Source: Bacillota bacterium
Lineage (GTDB): Bacteria > Bacillota > Clostridia > Acetivibrionales > DTU013
Length of the DNA: 64,000 bases
Reading direction: 5' to 3'
Assembly (NCBI GenBank): GCA_023433505.1
Contig: JAEZCO010000076.1
Span: forward strand, 7,625 to 71,624
A program made the translations under genes and the position numbers. The notes beneath the pieces are model-generated. The model was given only the letters and a program-made list of their open reading frames with translations, was not told the DNA's origin and did not search any database. This document shows, piece by piece, positions 58,788 to 64,000 of this stretch; the first letter of the stretch is position 1; each line of letters begins with the position of its first letter.

Positions 58788-59194
58788 TAACAAAAAGCAG
58801 GCTGCTTGTCATTTTAGGGTTCTTGCTTCTGGGTGTGGGCGCCGTCGGTATTTTTCTGCCGATACTGCCCACGACTCCCTTTGTTTTGGCAGCGGCCGGC
58901 TGCTTTTCCGGAAACAAAAGGTTGTCGCAATGGCTTCGCAAAAGCAAATTTTTCAGCGATTACCTCACAAGTTACAGCGAGGGTACCGGACTGAAAAAAA
59001 GCACAGTCATTATCAGCCTTGTGTTTCTGTGGACCATGATGGGGATTTCCATGGCATGGCTGAATGTCCTTTGGGCCTATATACTTTTACCTGTGGTGGG
59101 GATCGCTGTTACAGTGCATATTTTGTATATGTCGTTGCCCAAAAAGAGGCTCCGCAGCTCACAAAACAAGAGACTGGGTGATAATCGGAGCTAA
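58784..59194 (+). CDS. YbaN-like DUF454 membrane protein
   Basis: A 136-residue membrane protein of the YbaN/DUF454 family: [41 protein letters not shown] is the family core with the first two helices, then two more helices (~75-115) and a basic tail [16 protein letters not shown]. It overlaps the catalase gene by 4 bp, so the two are translationally coupled. The role of the family is unknown. A strong terminator follows at 59263. Confidence 0.88.
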   Translation: MITKSRLLVILGFLLLGVGAVGIFLPILPTTPFVLAAAGCFSGNKRLSQWLRKSKFFSDYLTSYSEGTGLKKSTVIISLVFLWTMMGISMAWLNVLWAYILLPVVGIAVTVHILYMSLPKKRLRSSQNKRLGDNRS

Positions 59195-59262
59195 ATCAAG
59201 TGCAGGATTTACCTTGCAGGTGGAAGACATCTTATGATGCCTCGTTATAAATTGAGATTAAG

Positions 59263-59305
59263 AAAAAACCTCCGGGAGATTTTATAATCAAACCGGAGGT
59301 TTTTT
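59263..59305. terminator. Bidirectional terminator
   Basis: AAAAAACCTCCGG (59263-59275) pairs perfectly with CCGGAGGTTTTTT (59293-59305). A 13-bp stem with A and T tracts on its two sides serves both the YbaN gene and the convergent GAF-domain gene. Confidence 0.92.
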
Positions 59306-59342
59306 ATCGCACTTATAAGAAAGCCACAGGCACCCGCCGGCT

Positions 59343-61277
59343 TCAGAACAGCTGAAAAAATTCCGCATAGCTGCCGAAATCCTTTCCGAATACCATTTGT
59401 TTCACTTTAATGCTGTCTATCCCGGTGATTTGCCGGATCATCCCCTCCGCATCCTCCGTTATTTCATTGTCCAGCACAAAGATATTATTATAGGAAAAAG
59501 GATAAATCTTGGAGAAGTAGCTTTTCAACTTATCCTCCATGGCCTCTCCTCTAAAAACAAAATCCCGGCTATCCATGATTTCCAGGACCTCAAGCTCGAG
59601 AGAAAACTCAACGGCCTGGCTGATCTCTTTTTTAAGGGCTTTCTTAAAAAGCTCTATATGATTGGGCAAAAGGAATCTTTGCTGCTCCTCCATGGCAAAC
59701 AGGTTGCTCAGCACCGGCGCAATATGTCCGGCAATGCTTTCAAGGGCCAATCTATTCTCTTCCTCGCCCACCGTGGCTTTTTTAAACATGAAAACCACCA
59801 GAATACCCAGGATTTCAATCTCAACCCTGTCGATATAAATAGGTATCATGCAGGCTCCGGAGATCTTTTCCAGGCTTTCGTCCAGTCCTTCTTCGAAATA
59901 TTTCAGTACATCCTGCGCCCTGTTTATGACCACCGTATTGCCTTCCAGTACCTTTTTCCATTTATCGTTGGGTATTATCACTTCCCACGGGCTGCACAAA
60001 CCAATAGAGCTTTCAATGTCAAATTCTTCTCTTTCAATGTCATAGAGTGCAATCAATGCTTTTTCCACATCAAAGAAAGCATTCAGCGTTTTCAGCGTCA
60101 TCTCAAGCAGTATTTCCATCCGGCTTGAGCTGTTGATGTTCTTAATGAGATTATTCAGGTTGATGAGTTTCTCAAGCTTGCTCTGGATAACCTTTTTCTG
60201 TTCCGTCACCTGATTGAAAAGCTGCGCATTGGAAAGGGAGATAAAGGTGGAGGAGGCCAGGCTCTCAATCAACTCAAATACGCTTTTCTTGTATTCGCTT
60301 CCCGTAACCGTATGGCTTAAGGAGACAAGCCCCAGAAGCTTATTGTTCTTTACAAGCAATACCAGATACAGCGGCTTGAGTTCGCCCAGCGCTTCTATCC
60401 CTTCTTCAAAAAGGCTGTCAAAGTACTCTCTGTCCCGCGCATCGGAAAGATCGATGATCATCTTGTTCGCATCGAGCCTGTTTTCCCTGTTAAAGCCCAA
60501 GCTGAGCAGCACCTCCGTTTCACGGCGGTATATATCCTTAAAAGCCTTTAGACCATATCTTTCACTCTTCTCATCATATAGGATAAAGCCGGTGACCGAG
60601 CTTTGCGTGAGCTCTGAAAAAATGTCGATGGAAAGGCCGTACAGCACGTCCAGATTCAATTCACTCAGCAGCGCCCTGGAGGATTGGTTGATGGCGAATA
60701 AATTGAAAATCTTTTCATCAAGGCTGAGGTTGGCTTTTTGCAGCACTTCCTGCCTTTTATAATTGCTCAGGGCCGTGTTGAAAAGCTTCATCAGAACTTC
60801 GGAAATGATATGGTCGTCCTCACTATAGTCACCCGCCGTTTTGTTGGAGATCAGTGCAAAGCCATACAAATCGTGCCCCACCATCAATGGGATGATAAGC
60901 TTCACCTTATACAGGTTCAGCACATCTTCTTCGAAATACTTTGCCATTGACTCCGTACCATAAAGAATGTTCCCATGGAATTTTGCAAGATTTTCAAGTC
61001 TCTTATTGTTTTTTACAGCACAGCCCCCTGTTTGAAAGCCCTTTGCCTTTTTAAGCACGTAGCTGCCGCTATCATCAAAGCAAAACAGGACCGAATGCTC
61101 CACCATAAGGAGCTCGTTGATGAAATCAAAGGCCGCATCGATAATCTGCTCAAAATTCAACTGCTGTGAGAAAAAATCAATTGCCTCGATGAGTGCTGAA
61201 TATCGATATAGTTTTTCCGAAATATCCTGATTGTTTTTCTGATCCTCAATCCTTTGCAGCAAAGAATCGTATTCCAT
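59343..61277 (-). CDS. Multi-GAF-domain protein
   Basis: A 644-residue soluble protein. Residues ~45-185 form a GAF domain (INELLMVEHSVLFCFDDSGSYVL, then LIIPLMVGHDLYGFALISNK); ~200-345 are GAF-like (VTGFILYDEKSERYGLKAF) and ~375-540 a third GAF (LNAFFDVEKALIALYDIEREEFDIE, then IDRVEIEILGILVVFMFKKA). No kinase, cyclase or phosphatase motif follows; the last ~90 residues may be a regulatory domain. The start was set at 61277, with GAGGAGG six bases ahead, 33 bp after the FapA-like stop. Together with FapA and CheY it suggests a motility or surface signalling role, inferred. Confidence 0.78.
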   Translation of the reverse strand: MEYDSLLQRIEDQKNNQDISEKLYRYSALIEAIDFFSQQLNFEQIIDAAFDFINELLMVEHSVLFCFDDSGSYVLKKAKGFQTGGCAVKNNKRLENLAKFHGNILYGTESMAKYFEEDVLNLYKVKLIIPLMVGHDLYGFALISNKTAGDYSEDDHIISEVLMKLFNTALSNYKRQEVLQKANLSLDEKIFNLFAINQSSRALLSELNLDVLYGLSIDIFSELTQSSVTGFILYDEKSERYGLKAFKDIYRRETEVLLSLGFNRENRLDANKMIIDLSDARDREYFDSLFEEGIEALGELKPLYLVLLVKNNKLLGLVSLSHTVTGSEYKKSVFELIESLASSTFISLSNAQLFNQVTEQKKVIQSKLEKLINLNNLIKNINSSSRMEILLEMTLKTLNAFFDVEKALIALYDIEREEFDIESSIGLCSPWEVIIPNDKWKKVLEGNTVVINRAQDVLKYFEEGLDESLEKISGACMIPIYIDRVEIEILGILVVFMFKKATVGEEENRLALESIAGHIAPVLSNLFAMEEQQRFLLPNHIELFKKALKKEISQAVEFSLELEVLEIMDSRDFVFRGEAMEDKLKSYFSKIYPFSYNNIFVLDNEITEDAEGMIRQITGIDSIKVKQMVFGKDFGSYAEFFQLF

Positions 61278-61309
61278 TGAGGCCCTCCTCGCTATACGCA
61301 TAAGCTATG

Positions 61310-62890
61310 TTAGATTTCTTTCAATTCCCCGCCCTGAACATAAAAGCAGGTCGATAAGGTCTCCTGCCTGATTTCTTTCGTTTCGCTTTTTATTTCCAGC
61401 AGGGTGTTGGGATAGGCTTTTTTATGAATGGAGATTTCCCCTTCCCCCTTGATCTTCAGGTAGCCGATAACGGTTTTCAACTCGCTTTCAAGGCATTTCA
61501 CCCCATCCTTCAGCTCCAGATAGGATTCCCTTGCCCTCTCATACTCTTTTATGCGCCCGGCATCCGCTCCATGTGGGAAGGAATAGATGAAAACCTCCTG
61601 TTTACCCCTTGCCAGTTTATTTTTTAAAACCCGAAGTTTCTCCTGCAGCTGTTCCAGCGTTACCTTAAGAAGCTTCCTGTCAAAGCCCTTAACGGAAACA
61701 ACCGTGCGTTTTTCCGCCATATTTCCGATAAAAGGAGCGGCGATCCGCATATCCGCCTGAATATTCCCTCCGACAATCTGCCCTTTCGGGGACTCGACGA
61801 TCACCTGCTTTGCGACAATGTTGCTGTTGAGGCAGTAAACGCCGATATGCACATCCCCCTCGCACAAGATGGTGGCATCGGAAACATATTTGGTGTATAA
61901 GTCTCTGGTCGATTTGACAACCGCCTTGTTCTTCCCCGCAATCCCACCTTTAATGTAAATGCTTCCGCACCGGCTCTCAATTTCTTTAACGCTTCCGATG
62001 CCGAAATTTCCAAGGATCTCCACATCTTTGTTTGCCACTACGGAAAAATTGTCCGCAACGGTTCCCCGGATGCTTAGGAATCCGTCAAAATCGATATTTC
62101 CTGTTCTGAAATCAACATCTTCGGTAATTTCAAGAAGATTGGAAACGGAAATCCTGTCCCCCTGATAATGGACTGCCCCTTTGATCAAAGCATATAAGGT
62201 AGTAACACCATTTTCATATGCCTCTTTTACGGTGTTTTTGTCATATAAAAGAGGATACCGCTTGCCCGGTGAGGCCGGAATAATTTGGCCTTTTACCGTT
62301 TTGCCCGGAGTACCCTGCGTAGCGTCCGTCCTTTCTCCAAGCCAATCGCCCGCATTGACCCTGTTGATCAGATTCATCTCGTAATAATCGGCTTTTCCGT
62401 CCTCTTTAATTTCGGGCTTTTGGTCTTTTAATTCGTACATCCTCAGGGTGGAGTCCTCTCCGTTGACCGGAGAAATCCCTTCGGCAACCAGCAGTTTTCT
62501 GTCATTGTGAAGTCCGCCAAACAGGATGCTTTTTTTTATGCCAAAAACAATCCCCTGCTTGTTGAGCTCCAGTACGATTTCCCTGATAAGAGGCGGCTGG
62601 TTGAGCTCTTCCTCCCTTACGCAAAGGGTGATATAGGCACTCAATTTATCCCCGGACATCTCCGCTTCGATTCTTTCCTTCATTTCTCCAAATTTAACCG
62701 GGGGATGAGGTGCCTGGAGCAAAGCTTTTTTTACCGCTAAACAATTTGTCACCCTGATTTCCGGATAATCCTTCAGAATTTTTTCAAAATCCTGTAGGGC
62801 TATCCCTTTTGTAAAGGACTCTATGTATATCTCTTCGTCATTTCTTGCAATAGTGATATAAGGGTTAGAAAATACCGCCTCATACTTCAT
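61310..62890 (-). CDS. FapA family (DUF342) protein
   Basis: A 526-residue soluble protein of the FapA/DUF342 family. A long N-terminal part includes VNAGDWLGERTDATQGTPGKTVKGQIIPASPGKRYPLLYD (~175-215), and a repeat-rich beta region (~245-385, FRTGNIDFDGFLSIRGTVADNFSVVANKDVEILGNFG) has the right-handed helix pattern of the family; the C-terminus (~390-490) is coiled-coil. In Vibrio FapA affects flagellum localisation; in Clostridia its function is unclear. It is second gene of a CheY - FapA - GAF unit; only 64 bp separate it from CheY. Confidence 0.85.
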   Translation of the reverse strand: MKYEAVFSNPYITIARNDEEIYIESFTKGIALQDFEKILKDYPEIRVTNCLAVKKALLQAPHPPVKFGEMKERIEAEMSGDKLSAYITLCVREEELNQPPLIREIVLELNKQGIVFGIKKSILFGGLHNDRKLLVAEGISPVNGEDSTLRMYELKDQKPEIKEDGKADYYEMNLINRVNAGDWLGERTDATQGTPGKTVKGQIIPASPGKRYPLLYDKNTVKEAYENGVTTLYALIKGAVHYQGDRISVSNLLEITEDVDFRTGNIDFDGFLSIRGTVADNFSVVANKDVEILGNFGIGSVKEIESRCGSIYIKGGIAGKNKAVVKSTRDLYTKYVSDATILCEGDVHIGVYCLNSNIVAKQVIVESPKGQIVGGNIQADMRIAAPFIGNMAEKRTVVSVKGFDRKLLKVTLEQLQEKLRVLKNKLARGKQEVFIYSFPHGADAGRIKEYERARESYLELKDGVKCLESELKTVIGYLKIKGEGEISIHKKAYPNTLLEIKSETKEIRQETLSTCFYVQGGELKEI

Positions 62891-62954
62891 TAACCATACC
62901 CCATAACGATATAATTTATAGTGGGACCAACTTTGGCAGCTTTCGTCAGCCGGC

Positions 62955-63314
62955 CTATTTCCAGAGCCTTTCTACTTCCTCCACCACCTTGCTTTCCTGA
63001 AAGGGCTTGACAATAAAACCGCTTGCTCCCGCCTGGATCGCTTCAAGGATCATCCCCCGCTGACCCATCGCCGATACCACCAGCACTTTGCATTCCTCGT
63101 CAAACTGGCGGATAGCGCGAACCGCTTCTATGCCGTCCATGACGGGCATCGTAATATCCATGGTCACAAAGTCCGGCAACAGCGCCCTGTACTTTTCTAC
63201 AGCTTCCTGCCCGTTGGAAGCTTCTCCTGCCACCTGATACCCATTCTTCTTCAGGATATCTCCCAGCATCTTTCTCATGAATGCCGCATCATCCGTAATT
63301 AGAACTCTCTGCAT
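62955..63314 (-). CDS. CheY-like single-domain response regulator
   Basis: A 119-residue receiver domain with no output domain. VLITDDAAFMRKML is the acidic pocket, the phospho-acceptor is Asp53 in DFVTMDITMPVMDG, and Lys at VKPF supports the usual active site. The start at 63314 has GGAGG five to six bases ahead; the frame extends 74 residues through receptor remnants without a ribosome site. The ribosome site, compact size and position before FapA suggest a chemotaxis or motility output regulator. Confidence 0.92.
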   Translation of the reverse strand: MQRVLITDDAAFMRKMLGDILKKNGYQVAGEASNGQEAVEKYRALLPDFVTMDITMPVMDGIEAVRAIRQFDEECKVLVVSAMGQRGMILEAIQAGASGFIVKPFQESKVVEEVERLWK

Positions 63315-63340
63315 ATAACCCTCCTGCTGTATCGCTTTAT

Positions 63341-63448
63341 TTATCCGCTCCGGGCAAACCCCTTGCCCGCCTCCCCTGCTCTTGCCGCTTCTATCGCTGC
63401 ATTCTGCGCCAGCAAATTGGTTTGTGCGACAATTCCCAGTATGGACTC
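63341..63448 (-). pseudogene. Remnant of a chemotaxis receptor signalling tip
   Basis: The minus-strand text [20 protein letters not shown] then [10 protein letters not shown] is the highly conserved tip of the methyl-accepting receptor signalling domain. It is broken at once by a stop (TAA at 63341) and preceded by a stop in frame. No rest of the receptor is present in this frame. It lies upstream of the CheY gene, so a lost receptor once headed this unit. Confidence 0.75.
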
Positions 63449-63498
63449 GGACTATTGACATGCTGATAAAATTTTTTTGGATTCCTGCGAATGGAGGC

Positions 63499-63663
63499 TC
63501 ATTTGGCCTTGCTATATGCAGCCGTGATCCCAGCATTCGACTCTTTCAGTTCTCTGATGCTTTCCTCCAGCGCTTTGGAATTTTCGTGGATCTGTTTCCT
63601 CAATTCTTCAATATTATAGCTTTCTACTGCGCTTAAATCATAACCCGTATGTAATGGATCCAA
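63499..63663 (-). CDS. Small coiled-coil protein, possibly the stub of the same receptor
   Basis: A 54-residue frame starting at a TTG with AAGGTGG nearby: LDPLHTGYDLSAVESYNIEELRK then QIHENSKALEESIRELKES, ending AYSKAK. The heptad-like spacing suggests coiled coil, resembling the N-terminal helix of a cytoplasmic receptor. It ends 50 bp before the receptor tip remnant. It may be the surviving beginning of the same gene after an internal deletion. Confidence 0.45.
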   Translation of the reverse strand: MDPLHTGYDLSAVESYNIEELRKQIHENSKALEESIRELKESNAGITAAYSKAK

Positions 63664-63944
63664 CTTTAACACCACCTTCCCTAATTAAATTAATAATAAT
63701 GGACTGCTGTTAGAAGTGAGTATTGAATCAGTAAAAATTGTGTAAATTGTTCTGTGATAAATCAAGTTGAAGGGAAAAGAAAAAGAATATTAAAATGTTG
63801 AAGGGTTAAAGAACGAAAAATTCAACAAATTTGATTTGTCCGAAGATTTACTTTGGAGTGGTAAAAGAGCCAAGATCACTGCAATCAAAGCAAAATAAAA
63901 GGGACTGTCTCAAAATAGGAAGCTGTCATTCTGAGGAAAAAAGA
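63664..63944. other. Intergenic region upstream of the small coiled-coil frame
   Basis: About 280 bp of A/T-rich sequence with no gene visible. It should contain the promoter of the minus-strand signalling unit, but no -35/-10 pair stands out. Confidence 0.4.
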
Positions 63945-64000
63945 TGTAGGGGCGACCATTGATCGTCCTCCAAAGTCCTTCCGGAGTGGGCGACCAAAGG
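63945..64000. repeat. REP-like repeat at the window edge
   Basis: The text around GTAGGGGCGACCATTGATCG and then GTGGGCGACCAAAGG has two GGGCGACCA units about 40 bp apart. Such GGGCGACC hairpins are dispersed in Clostridia. It continues beyond the window. Confidence 0.45.

Noticed and set aside
57546..58793. Minus-strand 415-codon frame opposite catalase
   Set aside because: Its codons mirror the conserved catalase frame; no similarity to any protein family.
11033..64000. CRISPR arrays, integrases or prophage genes
   Set aside because: No regularly spaced repeats, Cas motifs, integrase active-site motifs or phage structural cluster were seen.

Overview
The window looks like a chromosomal segment of a spore-forming anaerobe of the Clostridia (Bacillota). 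The reasons are a GerA-type spore germination operon, YesM/YesN-type two-component systems beside LplA/LplB/LplC-type sugar importers, strong GGAGG ribosome binding sites, a flagellar-assembly-A (FapA) type gene and the gene families in the accessory part. Base composition is mixed: about 1-38 kb and 55-63 kb are moderately GC-rich, while about 38.4-50 kb is visibly AT-rich. I cannot name the genus.

Layout. 0-6.5 kb: a large PEP/pyruvate-binding-domain protein, two related beta-rich proteins of unknown role, and a LacI regulator next to a UroD/methyltransferase-family enzyme; matching palindromic operators lie in front of both of the last two. 6.7-10.9 kb: a germination receptor operon (A, C and B subunits plus a fourth small two-helix membrane protein). 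11-35.6 kb: one continuous minus-strand carbohydrate locus. It has two complete sets of solute-binding lipoprotein plus two permeases, two YesM/YesN sensor-regulator pairs, a cytoplasmic two-barrel glycosidase-like fusion protein, a glycosidase-like lipoprotein with a CBM9-like end, and two secreted proteins sharing a C-terminal DWAHWYGYD domain. No transport ATPase is present, so a shared ATPase elsewhere is implied. Two inferred transcription starts in this locus carry the same 43-bp box, a good candidate for the binding site of the central YesN-type regulator.

35.9-38.3 kb: a chemotaxis receptor and a tRNA-Ala(CGC) with its terminator. 38.4-52.8 kb is an accessory, decaying region: a MerR-methyltransferase fusion with a textbook 19-bp-spacer MerR promoter followed by an MFS exporter and an acetyltransferase; VanZ, cupin and GNAT genes; two XRE regulators; a MATE exporter; an ABC-2 exporter; a MerR/GyrI-like regulator; an Imm5-like gene; and remnants (beta-lactamase-like, ABC-F with its core deleted, a GH43-like fragment, a frameshifted exported peptide). 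Several short repeats, including an exact 33-bp direct repeat around one XRE gene, show that this region has been rearranged.

52.9-59.2 kb: M3 oligoendopeptidase, oxalate-decarboxylase-type bicupin, then a membrane protein, catalase and YbaN (DUF454) behind a promoter overlapped by a Fur-box-like sequence. 59.3-63.7 kb (minus strand): GAF-domain protein, FapA-like protein, CheY-like regulator and the remnant of a chemotaxis receptor, probably one signalling operon. The window ends in a repeat.
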